Assembly (NCBI RefSeq): GCF_002858675.1
Contig: NZ_PJZF01000011.1
Span: forward strand, 1-64,000
DNA length: 64,000 bases
Direction of reading: 5' to 3'
Origin: Chimaeribacter californicus
Lineage (GTDB): Bacteria > Pseudomonadota > Gammaproteobacteria > Enterobacterales > Enterobacteriaceae
The first letter of the stretch is position 1. Every line of letters begins with the position of its first letter. Made by a program: the position numbers and the translations under genes. This document shows positions 38,636 to 46,432 of this stretch, in pieces. The notes under the pieces were generated by a model. That model saw only the letters and a program-made list of their open reading frames with translations. It was not told where the DNA came from and made no database searches.

Positions 38636-39415
38636 ATGGTTTCTAAAAGTCAAAAGCGTGGAATTGCTTACGATCTCTCAAGTATTAACGATCTCAACGC
38701 GATGTCGGATGGCATTTCCTGGTATTACAACTGGGGTACGGCTCCCAACGCCGGTCTGCCATATTCCCTCTCTGCTGCCCGCGGTGTTGATTATATTCCT
38801 ATGTTATGGAATGAAAACTTCCATGAGCCGTCAGTATTAAAATTCTTTAAAGAGAACCCCGGCATAAAATATATGCTGGTATTGAACGAGCCGACCATCG
38901 GCTTGCAGGCTTACACCGAGCCGCAGCGGGCAGCGGAGCTTTGGCCGAAGTTTGAGAATATCGCCCGGCAGGCCGGGGTGAATATTGTCGGCCCGCAGGT
39001 GACCTGGGGCACCATGCCGGATTATCAGGCCCCGGCGGACTGGCTGGAGGCGTTTATCGCCGCCTATGCGGCAGCAAACGAGGGCAGACAGCCGCAAATC
39101 GATTTCCTGGGCTTCCACTGGTACGACTATGGGCTGGACGATCAACTCACTCTGCTCGCCCGGTTTGGCAAGCCTTTCTGGGTAACGGAGTTTGCCAATG
39201 CCCACAGTCAGCAGGACGGGGCGCAGATTGACTCGCTGGAAAAACAGAAAGCCCAGATGAGTGAAATGGTGGCGTTATGCGAACGGCGGGAAGATGTTTT
39301 CCGTTATGCATGGTTTACCGGGCGGGTGAATCCCGACCCCCATTTTCAGCGCTTGTTTGAGGGCGATGGCGAACTCTCCGAACTGGGGCGGCACTATATC
39401 TCACTGCCTTACTGA
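38636..39415 (+). CDS. glycoside hydrolase of the GH128 type (putative endo-beta-1,3-glucanase)
   Basis: A 259-residue TIM-barrel protein of the Glyco_hydro_cc/GH128 type. The predicted acid/base is Glu85 (MLVLNEPTIG) and the nucleophile Glu185 (FWVTEFANAH); GFHWYDYG and YAWFTGR are family motifs. Characterised members cleave beta-1,3-glucans. No signal peptide is seen, so it would act in the cytoplasm or leave by another route. The ATG at 38636 follows AAGGAG. It stands alone between a structured gap and a terminator. Confidence 0.8.
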   Translation: MVSKSQKRGIAYDLSSINDLNAMSDGISWYYNWGTAPNAGLPYSLSAARGVDYIPMLWNENFHEPSVLKFFKENPGIKYMLVLNEPTIGLQAYTEPQRAAELWPKFENIARQAGVNIVGPQVTWGTMPDYQAPADWLEAFIAAYAAANEGRQPQIDFLGFHWYDYGLDDQLTLLARFGKPFWVTEFANAHSQQDGAQIDSLEKQKAQMSEMVALCERREDVFRYAWFTGRVNPDPHFQRLFEGDGELSELGRHYISLPY

Positions 39416-39490
39416 AGGCTTTTTCTGCCCCGCAGCCTGCAGCCTGCCCAGCAGGCCAAAGCGGCAACCGGCAGAACGCTTAACCTGAAG

Positions 39491-39514
39491 GGCTGCCCAT
39501 CGGCAGCCTTTTTT
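39491..39514 (+). terminator. terminator after the glucanase gene
   Basis: Stem GGCTGCC/GGCAGCC, CATC loop, six T. The rest of the 324-bp gap to 39740 shows three GGTTAA motifs (near 39628, 39647 and 39692) but no convincing promoter. Confidence 0.9.
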
Positions 39515-39739
39515 ATGCGCACAGAAGACACAGATCAGTAAACGCAGATTAACTGCTTGTTAACAGTAAAAGGCACCCCTATTATCTTATGCACATTACG
39601 GGTAAGGATAAGCGACGGAAAAACGTCGGTTAATTTCAAAAAACGCGGTTAACCCCTATGCCGTTATGAAGATGTGCGCTCGCGGCTTACGGTTAACAAA
39701 AGAACGATACCGTTATTGTTGTGTAAGGAATACGTGACG

Positions 39740-40255
39740 ATGAAATGCACTCTTGTCGGGTTGGTGTCACTCGCTGCCCTGTGTTGCCCTGTATCAACCG
39801 CTCTCGCTGACGACCTGGATCTTTACTCCATTCATACTGCGTCGTTTGTCTATCACGCGTTTGCGCCCAAAGATCGTTATGAGCAATATTTTAAAAATGA
39901 GCTGATTGCGGTTGAGCGGCGCATGAACAGCACCTCGGACTACAGCCTCTATGCCGGTACCATGATTAACAGCGAAGGCGACCGCTGCGTGTTGCTCGGT
40001 GTTGATAAAAAATGGGCGCAATACAATAAGTGGGATGTCGAGGGGATTTACCTGTATGCCGGTGAATTCTTTTTCAAATCCTTCTCGCATTGTGGTGATT
40101 CCGGCGCCTACCACGATATAAAAAAGGCTACCGGCGTGGGTTTCGCACCCTATATCTATCACGGGGTTAAATACAATGTTAACCGTTACGTGGGCCTGCG
40201 GGCAGGCTTTATTCTGCCGGTCATTACGGTACTGAGCGTACAGATTAATTTCTGA
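39740..40255 (+). CDS. exported protein of unknown function, possible outer-membrane barrel
   Basis: A 171-residue precursor with a signal peptide (MKCTLVGLVSLAALCCPVST then ALA before DDLDLY). The mature part alternates polar and aromatic residues and ends in Phe (LSVQINF), as many outer-membrane beta-barrels do. Two Cys (DRCVLLG, SHCGDSG) could form a disulfide. The ATG at 39740 (AAGGA, 10 nt upstream) is preferred to the open frame at 39674 because it yields a clean signal peptide. Family not recognised; it is not PagP. Confidence 0.7.
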   Translation: MKCTLVGLVSLAALCCPVSTALADDLDLYSIHTASFVYHAFAPKDRYEQYFKNELIAVERRMNSTSDYSLYAGTMINSEGDRCVLLGVDKKWAQYNKWDVEGIYLYAGEFFFKSFSHCGDSGAYHDIKKATGVGFAPYIYHGVKYNVNRYVGLRAGFILPVITVLSVQINF

Positions 40256-40425
40256 GACACACCACGGCTCTGCCAGAGAATGAAAGCGCAATAATACCGC
40301 GGGGGCCGGCATAACCGGCCCTAAAAAATATCATAAAGAGAATATGGCCGTTTGTGATGCGCCAATAATAGCATCAGCCCGCCCGCTTGCTATCATCAGG
40401 TTGTCTTATATAAGCAGGGGGTTTT

Positions 40426-40656
40426 ATGACTGGAAATGGGTTCTTTACGTTGCTTTCCTGGCTGGCGCTTCTTTTCGTGGTATTTTATCTGATTCGCGCC
40501 GCAGTACGTGCCAATCAACATATGGAATTACTTAAACAGATGGTGGAAAACCAGGAGACGCTTATTTTTATGCTCTCCAAAACACCGAACGTGTACCCTT
40601 TCACAGCCGCACCCGTGGCGAAAAAAAGAGGGGATCACCTTAAGGAAGAGAAATAG
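40426..40656 (+). CDS. YebO-like small membrane protein, 76 aa
   Basis: One N-terminal membrane helix (FFTLLSWLALLFVVFYLI) followed by a cytoplasmic helix with the YebO-like pattern RANQHMELLKQMVENQETL and a basic, polar tail. It resembles E. coli YebO in layout. Start ATG follows AGCAGGGGG. The function of the family is unknown. A terminator follows after 23 bp. Confidence 0.7.
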   Translation: MTGNGFFTLLSWLALLFVVFYLIRAAVRANQHMELLKQMVENQETLIFMLSKTPNVYPFTAAPVAKKRGDHLKEEK

Positions 40657-40679
40657 CCCTGTCAGGGGTACGTCCTTCA

Positions 40680-40699
40680 CCCGCTTCGGCGGGTTTTTT
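40680..40699 (+). terminator. terminator after the YebO-like gene
   Basis: CCCGC/GCGGG stem on a stable TTCG tetraloop, followed by six T. Confidence 0.9.
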
Positions 40700-40844
40700 A
40701 TGGCTAAAAGATTGATAACCCTGGCACCCGGCAATGGCATCACCAGAATAATTCATCTGTTCTAAAAAGATTACGGCTATTTTTCATCACATAAAAGCTC
40801 AGCGAGATTACCTATAAAATATCACGGATAAATACGGTGAAGTA

Positions 40845-40892
40845 ATGATGTTTTTTATATTGCTGAGTCTATTAGCATTGCTACTCTATTAA
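40845..40892 (+). CDS. possible 15-residue hydrophobic micropeptide
   Basis: ATG to TAA encodes MMFFILLSLLALLLY, almost entirely hydrophobic. It is preceded by a weak GGTGA (40836-40840) and lies 28 bp upstream of the next small membrane protein gene. Size and composition recall the Ibs-type toxic peptides and other single-helix micropeptides. Chance cannot be excluded for an ORF this short. Confidence 0.35.
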   Translation: MMFFILLSLLALLLY

Positions 40893-40920
40893 GGCATTTG
40901 CGATGTTATCAGGAGGCTTT

Positions 40921-41085
40921 ATGACAAGCTTTGTAATGACCGCCATCATTTCCTGGCTTATCTCCTCAGCGGTTATTTACCAGGTGGTAAAAGGGTTCGC
41001 CGGGGAAAGCGGCACAGCGTTCTGGGTTACAACTTTGGTTACCTGGGGCTTTGGGGCATTTATTCTTTTTAATGCGGTGCTTTAA
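40921..41085 (+). CDS. small two-helix membrane protein, 54 aa
   Basis: MTSFVMTAIISWLISSAVIY begins the first of two predicted membrane helices; the second is FWVTTLVTWGFGAFILF, joined by the polar turn KGFAGESGT. The ATG at 40921 lies 4 nt after a near-perfect AGGAGG, which supports translation; an earlier in-frame ATG at 40903 lacks one. Family and function not recognised. Confidence 0.65.
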   Translation: MTSFVMTAIISWLISSAVIYQVVKGFAGESGTAFWVTTLVTWGFGAFILFNAVL

Positions 41086-41167
41086 TCCCTGCCCGGCAGA
41101 GGCCGGCGTGAGAGTCAAAACATTACCCGGAATAAGCAATCAGGAGGAAATAGTATTTTACCCGGTC

Positions 41168-41266
41168 GCCAGCGCTGTGTGAGGCACGTAAGCCTTTACC
41201 CGGCTAACCGGCAGAGGTATGCCGGGTCTGCTTTTCCTGACAGAACAAGACGCTGGCGCCTCACAC
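41168..41266. other. interleaved inverted repeats (pseudoknot-like)
   Basis: GCCAGCG (41168-41174) and GTGTGAGGC (41177-41185) are followed by their complements in the same order, CGCTGGC (41251-41257) and GCCTCACAC (41258-41266). Inside, CCCGGC (41199-41204) and GCAGA (41211-41215) are again followed in order by GCCGGG (41221-41226) and TCTGC (41227-41231). The A-B-A'-B' order allows a pseudoknot or two alternative folds. It fills most of the gap before the manganese catalase gene. Confidence 0.55.
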
Positions 41267-41367
41267 TGAACTAAATGAGAATCTTTCTCTTTTCTTTTTG
41301 CGTTTTTCCCCATCCCCTTCCATGCTTGTTGTTCAATATTTAATCAGTGCAATGAGAGGAGGTTGGT

Positions 41368-42219
41368 ATGTTTCACCATTCATCGAAACTGCAATATCCG
41401 GTACGCGTAGACAAACCCGATCCTGAGTTTGCCATGCTGTTGCAACAGGCCATCGGCGGGGTAGAAGGCGAAATCCGCGTGGCGATGCAGTATTTCTTCC
41501 AGGCGATGGGCGCACGTGGCGACGCCAGAATCAAAGATTTATTGATTTCGACAGCAACCGAGGAGTTAGCGCATATCGAAATGCTTGGTTACGCTGTCGC
41601 ATTAAATCTTGAAGGTGCGCCGCTCTCTTATCAGGAAGCCTCAGCCCAGGACCCAGTGGTTAACGCCATACTGGGCGGTATGAACCCGCGGCATATTCTC
41701 TCGTCCGGCTTGTCCGCCATGCCGGTAAACGCCAATGGTGTGCCGTTTGATATGAGCCATATCTATGCCTCGGGCAATGTGGCAGCGGATATGCTGGCGA
41801 ATGTCACGGCGGAGGCGACCGGGCGGGTGCTGGCAACCCGGCTGTATAACTTCACGGAAGATAAAGGAATGAAAGATTTCCTCTCCTTCCTGATTGCCCG
41901 CGACACCATGCACCAGCAGCAGTGGCTGGCGGTGATTGAGGAGATGGGCGGTATTGGGGCGTCGTTGCCGATTCCGAACAGCTTCCCGCCGGAAGGGGAA
42001 GCCAACGAGCATTCTTACTATTGCCTGAATACCTCGCTGGATAAACCGTTACCGGAAGGCCGCTGGAGCCAGGGGCCCTCTTATGATGGCCGGGGTCAGT
42101 TTACCGCCAAACAGGAGCCGGAACTGCTGGGGAGCGAGCCGCTGCTGGGCAATGCCCGGCCGGGTTCCGGTGCGCAACAGGAGCAGATCAGCGGTGTGCC
42201 GCCGGAGCAGCCGGTATAA
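41368..42219 (+). CDS. manganese catalase
   Basis: Non-haem catalase that dismutates hydrogen peroxide at a dimanganese site. The 283-residue protein has all five ligands expected for the family: Glu35 (GGVEGEIRVAMQYF), Glu66 and His69 (ATEELAHIEML), Glu149 (TAEATGRV) and His182 (ARDTMHQQQW). The C-terminal 60 residues are flexible and rich in Pro, Gly and Gln. A strong ribosome site (GAGGAGG) precedes the ATG. It is of the KatN/YjqC group. The window also holds the haem catalase katE. Confidence 0.93.
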   Translation: MFHHSSKLQYPVRVDKPDPEFAMLLQQAIGGVEGEIRVAMQYFFQAMGARGDARIKDLLISTATEELAHIEMLGYAVALNLEGAPLSYQEASAQDPVVNAILGGMNPRHILSSGLSAMPVNANGVPFDMSHIYASGNVAADMLANVTAEATGRVLATRLYNFTEDKGMKDFLSFLIARDTMHQQQWLAVIEEMGGIGASLPIPNSFPPEGEANEHSYYCLNTSLDKPLPEGRWSQGPSYDGRGQFTAKQEPELLGSEPLLGNARPGSGAQQEQISGVPPEQPV

Positions 42220-42243
42220 CGGCATACCGTCACTCTTTTCTCA

Positions 42244-42269
42244 GGCCGCGCGGGTGCGTGGCCTTTTTT
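42244..42269 (+). terminator. terminator after the manganese catalase gene
   Basis: Eight-pair stem GGCCGCGC/GCGTGGCC (one G-U on the RNA), GGGT loop, six T. Confidence 0.88.
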
Positions 42270-42493
42270 ATTCGTGCGGCGCGAACAGCCATAAAAAAAA
42301 CCGGCGCGAAGACCGGTCAGGTGGTTGCTATCATCATTTTATAATTAGACGAGGCGCCGTAGCGCTGCGGCAGAATAGGCATCGCGCATGACAAACTGAT
42401 GACAACAGGAAAAAAAGCCGGCCATGCCTGCTGTTTACGTCTTGTTGCATTCGCGCCGCTTCCCCGCCAAGGCGCGCCAGCCGGGAAGGAGAG

Positions 42494-42525
42494 GGGGCCA
42501 GCCGTGTGGCGGCGGCCCCTTTTTT
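42494..42525 (+). terminator. orphan terminator upstream of osmC
   Basis: GGGGCC-A-GCCG pairs with CGGC-GGCCCC across a bulged A, followed by six T. No gene lies on this strand between the previous terminator (42269) and this one, so it may end a small RNA of up to about 200 nt. A possible minus-strand terminator (ACCGG/CCGGT, eight T) lies at 42289-42315. A TATAAT is at 42340-42345 without a good -35. Confidence 0.7.
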
Positions 42526-42556
42526 GCCGGCATGCCGGTATAGCCGGGAAAATTAA

Positions 42557-42565
42557 CTATACTTA
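42557..42565 (+). promoter_or_regulatory. sigma-S -10 element of osmC
   Basis: CTATACTTA fits the extended sigma-S -10 (KCTATACTTAA) and lies 47 bp before the osmC ATG, the place of the stationary-phase osmC promoter in E. coli. Confidence 0.75.
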
Positions 42566-42611
42566 TCACCTATGTACACTTCATTTACCTACAACCCACC
42601 GGAGGATAACA

Positions 42612-43043
42612 ATGACGATTCATAAGAAAGGTCAGGCACACTGGGAAGGCGATATCAAACAGGGTAAGGGGTATATCTCCACGGAAAGCGGGGCGCTGAA
42701 TCAACAGCCCTACGGCTTTAACACCCGTTTTGAAGGCAAAGCCGGTACCAACCCGGAAGAGTTGATTGGTGCGGCGCACTCCGCCTGCTTCTCCATGGCG
42801 CTGTCACTGATGTTGGGTGAAGAGGGCTATACGCCGGAAAGCATCGATACCACCGCAGACGTGTCACTGGATAAAGTGGGTGGCGGCTATGCGATTACCA
42901 AAGTGGCATTGACCAGCACCGTGAAGCTGCCGGGCATTGAAAAAGAGACGTTTGATAAAATTATCAACAAGGCCAAAGCGGGCTGCCCGGTCTCCCAGCT
43001 CATCAGCGCAGAGATTACGCTGGATTACCAATTGCAAAACTGA
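42612..43043 (+). CDS. osmC: organic hydroperoxide reductase OsmC
   Basis: Thiol peroxidase that reduces organic hydroperoxides. The 143-residue protein matches E. coli OsmC in length, start (MTIHKKGQAHWEGDIK) and catalytic Cys59 (HSACFSMAL) and Cys125 (KAGCPVSQ). The ATG at 42612 follows GGAGGATAAC; the frame is open from 42399 but the extension is not family-like. A sigma-S promoter precedes it. Confidence 0.97.
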   Translation: MTIHKKGQAHWEGDIKQGKGYISTESGALNQQPYGFNTRFEGKAGTNPEELIGAAHSACFSMALSLMLGEEGYTPESIDTTADVSLDKVGGGYAITKVALTSTVKLPGIEKETFDKIINKAKAGCPVSQLISAEITLDYQLQN

Positions 43044-43053
43044 CTGTCGTGAA

Positions 43054-43072
43054 CCCCGCCCGTCGGGCGGGG
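43054..43072. terminator. GC palindrome between osmC and a convergent small gene
   Basis: CCCCGCCCGTCGGGCGGGG, a perfect 9-1-9 palindrome 10 bp after the osmC stop. A T run is lacking, so termination may be partial in both directions. Confidence 0.55.
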
Positions 43073-43105
43073 TGTTCAGCCAGCCCTATTCACGCTTTTC
43101 CCGCG

Positions 43106-43354
43106 TTACCACGACTCCGTTAATTTATCGACAATCACCCGCCCCTGAGCGTCATGCTGGGTAATCCGGCAATCTACCGGGTAGGAGCGGCGCGTATTGA
43201 GCTTGTCATACACCGAGACTTTCCCTTTAACCACGCCATGCCGGTCAGTGATCTGGTAGACGGTGATCTCTTCCTGGCCCTGATTCGGCAGGCGCACATG
43301 GTCAATTTTTTTAAGGGTATCGCTGTCAGTTAATTGCAGGTGATCTCTTAACAT
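43106..43354 (-). CDS. hypothetical protein, 82 aa
   Basis: Not recognised. The ATG at 43354 is preceded by AGAGGT eight nt upstream, a good ribosome site. The product starts MLRDHLQLTDSDTLKKIDHV and looks like a small beta-rich domain (EITVYQITDRHGVVKGKVSVYD then CRITQHDAQGRVIVD). One Cys; no signal or membrane segment. It is convergent with osmC. Confidence 0.7.
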   Translation of the reverse strand: MLRDHLQLTDSDTLKKIDHVRLPNQGQEEITVYQITDRHGVVKGKVSVYDKLNTRRSYPVDCRITQHDAQGRVIVDKLTESW

Positions 43355-43532
43355 TTTTATTACCTCTTGTTGGGTAGGCTGGCAGTATATGCCTGATATT
43401 TATGGTTTCAATCGAATATTTGATTTGATAAACCAGGCTTTAACGAGTAAAGCGCGGCGGGTAGAGTGGCGTAAATTCAGCAGCTTAGGCGTCGGGCGGC
43501 AGCAGAAAAGAATATGCCGGTGCAGGCAGGCG

Positions 43533-43557
43533 AAAAAAAACCGCCTGACGGCGGTTT
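43533..43557 (-). terminator. terminator after the FIST chemoreceptor gene
   Basis: Minus-strand stem AAACCGCC/GGCGGTTT, GTCA loop, eight T including the stem end; 15 bp after the stop. Confidence 0.9.
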
Positions 43558-43571
43558 GGGAAGGGTAACGC

Positions 43572-45539
43572 TTAGCTGGAGGCCAGTTTTTGCAACAGCG
43601 TCAACTGGGTAACGGCTTCGTCCATCGCATCCATGCCCCCGGCCAGCGATTTCAGCTGCCCCAGGTTAGCGGCAATGTCATTACGCTCGCGGCCGGTATC
43701 GGCACTCATCGCCGCAATCTGGTCTGCGGCTGAAATGCTCTGGTCGGCCATCCCCTGGGTGGTCTCCACCGTGGTGGTGGCCACGGACCGGATGCGGGAG
43801 ATGGTCACGACGGCCTCATTGATGTGCTTGCGGGTGGCGTCAGCCTGCTCTTTGGCAGACTGCGCCAGCCGCCGTACTTCACCGGCCACCACCGCGAACC
43901 CGCGCCCGGCCTCACCGGCCCGGGCCGCTTCGACCGCCGCATTCAGCGCCAGCAGGTTAGTCTGGAACGCAATGGTGCTGATGCCGCCGGTGATGGTGGT
44001 GATCCCGGCTGAGATCTGCTCGAGATCGTTCAGCCCGCTTTCCAGCCGGCCTTGTGCCTCCCGGCTTTCAATCGCCGCATCACTGATGGCGCGGATGCTG
44101 CTCTCCGCCAGCGACAGCGTCTCGCTCTGGCTGACGGTGGCATGCTCCAGCTGCGGCAGGGTGGTCATCAACGGGGCCAGGCCATGCTGGTACTCCACCA
44201 CCCGGCCAATCACCTTCGACTGGATCCCGTGCAGCGCCTCCCAGCGGCGTAAGGCGCGCTGGGTATAGTGTGCCGCGTAGTTGGCGTACTCTATCGGGAA
44301 ACGGGTCATGGCATTGACCTGATGATCGAAGAACACCAGCGCAGAGAGCGTCTGGTTGATCGGCACCCCCAGAATCTCACCAAAGCTGGAGAACCCGGCT
44401 GCCGGCACATCCTCAAAAAAACGTGCGCCGGGCAGCTCGGCGGTATTCCCGACGCGCCGCAGGATACAGTCATTCAGCAGCATGGCGGAGGGTTTGCCGT
44501 GCTGGCTGACAAACCCCTGCCAGTCGCGCCGGGTGGTGCCTTTGAAGTCCGTGGCCTTGAGCAGATAGAGCCGGTCACCAAATTCCAGATCGCAGAAAAA
44601 GGTGAGATGGTCCGGCTGGAAGGTGGCAATGGAACGGATAAAATATTCATTGTCAACCTTCACGGCAAACGTCAGCCCGGTCAGCCGTTCGCTGACCTGA
44701 TGCGGCGCGCAGCGCAAATAGGCGGCCAGCGCCTCCAGGATCGGTTGCGGGCGGCCATCGGCATCAAATACCGAACTCAGGGTACGGGCCACCGGGTCAG
44801 CCTGGGCGACCAGCCAGCTTTGCGCGGTCGGCTCAAAGTTCTGGCTTTTGAACGGTGCGAAAGATTTCCCCTCCGCGATTTGGCAGAACACAATCACCGC
44901 TTTGCCTTGCAGCACGGCATTGCCGGTACCGATATAGGTGCCGTCAAACTCCAGCGATCCCCCGGCCGAGCCGCCGATAGCCAGGCAAGGGAAACGGCCG
45001 GAGGCGTACCAGGCCTGCATCAGGAAGCCTTCCGAGGCGGAAAGGCCGTCACAATAGACCATCGCAAACGTCCGGTCCGCGGAGAGCGGCATACTGACGC
45101 GCACGCGCTCCAGCTCGCCACGGATGGCCGTGACCCGTTGCCGGGCCGAAAGCCCGTTGCGGACCTGCAAATCGACCACATGCACTTCATGGCGGGTGAT
45201 CAGGCTCTGCGGCAGCCATAGCCAGCTGCCCTGGCGGCTGTTCTGGTCACAATAGGTGGAGCCTTGCGCCTGGTTGCCCAGCGCCCCGTAGGAGGAGAGC
45301 GCCAGCACGGTGCGGTTGGGCGCGGCCAGGCGTTGCCAGGCCGCATTGACGTGGGGGAAATCCGCGCCTGGTGGGGTAAAGGTCATTAACAGGCCGCCCT
45401 TATCGGGCAGGCCCAGTGCACTGAGTGAGGCGGGTAACGCGCCGCAATCAAAAACACCGCTGGCCGGCCGGCTGCGCCCTGTGGGCAGCAGCGAGCCGAG
45501 AAAATCAGAGCGGGTGCGGGGTGTCGGCATAATGCCCAT
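43572..45539 (-). CDS. soluble chemoreceptor with FIST sensory domain
   Basis: A 655-residue protein. Residues about 50-250 form a FIST N domain ([32 protein letters not shown]) and about 250-390 a FIST C domain, a sensory module linked to small-ligand binding. Residues about 430-650 are an MCP signalling domain with the conserved hairpin tip ([37 protein letters not shown]). There is no membrane helix, no HAMP domain and no C-terminal CheR/CheB pentapeptide, so it is a cytosolic receptor for CheA/CheW. Start could be Met1 or Met4. No chemotaxis gene is nearby. Confidence 0.85.
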   Translation of the reverse strand: MGIMPTPRTRSDFLGSLLPTGRSRPASGVFDCGALPASLSALGLPDKGGLLMTFTPPGADFPHVNAAWQRLAAPNRTVLALSSYGALGNQAQGSTYCDQNSRQGSWLWLPQSLITRHEVHVVDLQVRNGLSARQRVTAIRGELERVRVSMPLSADRTFAMVYCDGLSASEGFLMQAWYASGRFPCLAIGGSAGGSLEFDGTYIGTGNAVLQGKAVIVFCQIAEGKSFAPFKSQNFEPTAQSWLVAQADPVARTLSSVFDADGRPQPILEALAAYLRCAPHQVSERLTGLTFAVKVDNEYFIRSIATFQPDHLTFFCDLEFGDRLYLLKATDFKGTTRRDWQGFVSQHGKPSAMLLNDCILRRVGNTAELPGARFFEDVPAAGFSSFGEILGVPINQTLSALVFFDHQVNAMTRFPIEYANYAAHYTQRALRRWEALHGIQSKVIGRVVEYQHGLAPLMTTLPQLEHATVSQSETLSLAESSIRAISDAAIESREAQGRLESGLNDLEQISAGITTITGGISTIAFQTNLLALNAAVEAARAGEAGRGFAVVAGEVRRLAQSAKEQADATRKHINEAVVTISRIRSVATTTVETTQGMADQSISAADQIAAMSADTGRERNDIAANLGQLKSLAGGMDAMDEAVTQLTLLQKLASS

Positions 45540-45864
45540 GGTGTTACCTATTTATTAGAGCGCAAAAAGAGAGCAGGTCCATACCGGATACAGCGTCTGT
45601 CTCTCAGGATACCCGCAGGGCAGGCGGCGCCTGTTGGACGCAAACGCATCCTTTCTTCGCCGGCCCTGCGTACTGGTCATGGCGTCATCCTTACAGGTGA
45701 CAACAAGGGTATCGGCGTGATAGTTCAGTAACGTGAGTAAAATCAGCCCCGGCAGGCGGTTTATTTGCGTATGTTAAGCGTTTGTTTAGAAAGCTTTGCT
45801 GGCAGGGAAAGTAATTTGCGTTAAGCGGGGAAAATCAGGGGAATACCTTTGCATAATGCAGGCG

Positions 45865-45930
45865 AAAAAAAGCCCACAACGGAGAGCGGGCGTAGGGATA
45901 GTACCGATCATTACGTGGATCTGCGCCCAC
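45865..45930 (-). ncRNA. candidate small RNA of about 65 nt
   Basis: On the minus strand, -35 TTTCAA (45960-45965) and -10 TACTAT (45937-45942) are 17 bp apart. About 65 nt downstream, GCCCGC/GTGGGC with an 8-nt loop is followed by seven T (45865-45891). The stem contains a G-U that pairs only on the minus strand, which supports this direction. No ORF of note is inside. The 893-bp gap 45540-46432 holds this and several more hairpins but no convincing protein gene. Confidence 0.4.
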
Positions 45931-45979
45931 CCCTTGATAGTAGACAGCTTACCCGGAGATTGAAACTGGCAGAAATCTC

Positions 45980-46004
45980 AAAAAAAACCCGCCATCGGGG
46001 CGGG
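45980..46004 (-). terminator. minus-strand terminator in the chemoreceptor-dsbB gap
   Basis: CCCGCC/GGCGGG stem, five-nt loop, eight T on the minus strand. The closest gene that could read into it is dsbB, which already has its own terminator 384 bp upstream, so it may end an unannotated transcript. Confidence 0.65.
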
Positions 46005-46039
46005 CCGGAAAATTATCCGCTACAAGAGGCTCCTATAGC

Positions 46040-46067
46040 GTGATTATTAAAGGGGGGTAATAATCAC
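46040..46067. repeat. perfect inverted repeat with G-rich loop
   Basis: GTGATTATTA (46040-46049) and TAATAATCAC (46058-46067) surround AAGGGGGG. A second hairpin GGATTT/AAATCC with GGC and eight T follows at 46120-46149. Together they look like the body and end of a small plus-strand transcript, or an operator. Confidence 0.5.
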
Positions 46068-46195
46068 CGCGAAATAATAACGCATGTGATATTTAAATCA
46101 ATAACGCTTTGAAAATAATGGATTTTTAGGATAAATCCGGCTTTTTTTTGCTTTTCATGGCTGAATTTTTTGCGGGAGGGGAAAAGGAAAGTAAA

Positions 46196-46223
46196 AACCC
46201 GCTCATAGGCGGGTTATTTTTTT
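46196..46223 (+). terminator. terminator with no gene upstream
   Basis: AACCCGC/GCGGGTT stem, six-nt loop, then ATTTTTTT. There is no plus-strand gene for several kb upstream, so it either ends a small RNA or acts as an insulator. Confidence 0.75.
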
Positions 46224-46387
46224 ATATTACTGCTTTTTTTATAATACCTGGTGTGGGGCAGACATCGCGTTTCGTTGCTGTCTGGAAATAGATTGTCATA
46301 TTTTTGCTAAAGAGGTAAATCGGTTAACGCTATTGATTTAATAGGCGGCTTTAATCAACCCGCCGGCAGGCAGAGAACACCGGCCAT

Positions 46388-46412
46388 AAAAACGGCACCC
46401 TGAAGGTGCCGT
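46388..46412 (-). terminator. terminator after dsbB
   Basis: Minus-strand stem ACGGCACC/GGTGCCGT, followed by a short T run, about 20 bp after the dsbB stop. Confidence 0.8.
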
Positions 46413-46432
46413 AAGAGGGGGTGTTTTGCGGC

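Noticed and set aside
39740-40255. PagP (lipid A palmitoyltransferase) for the exported protein
   Set aside because: Length and signal peptide are similar, but the conserved PagP catalytic and strand motifs are absent.
40921-41085. MgrB for the 54-residue membrane protein after the YebO-like gene
   Set aside because: In E. coli yebO is followed by mgrB, but this product has two helices and lacks the MgrB cysteines and C-terminus.
45710-45717. GCCGATAC (minus strand) as sigma-28 -10 for the FIST chemoreceptor
   Set aside because: The -10 is one base off consensus, but no TAAA-like -35 occurs at the required distance.
45849-46043. 64-codon plus-strand open frame in the receptor-dsbB gap
   Set aside because: Starts with TTG, has no ribosome site, is overlapped by two minus-strand terminators, and the product has no family features.
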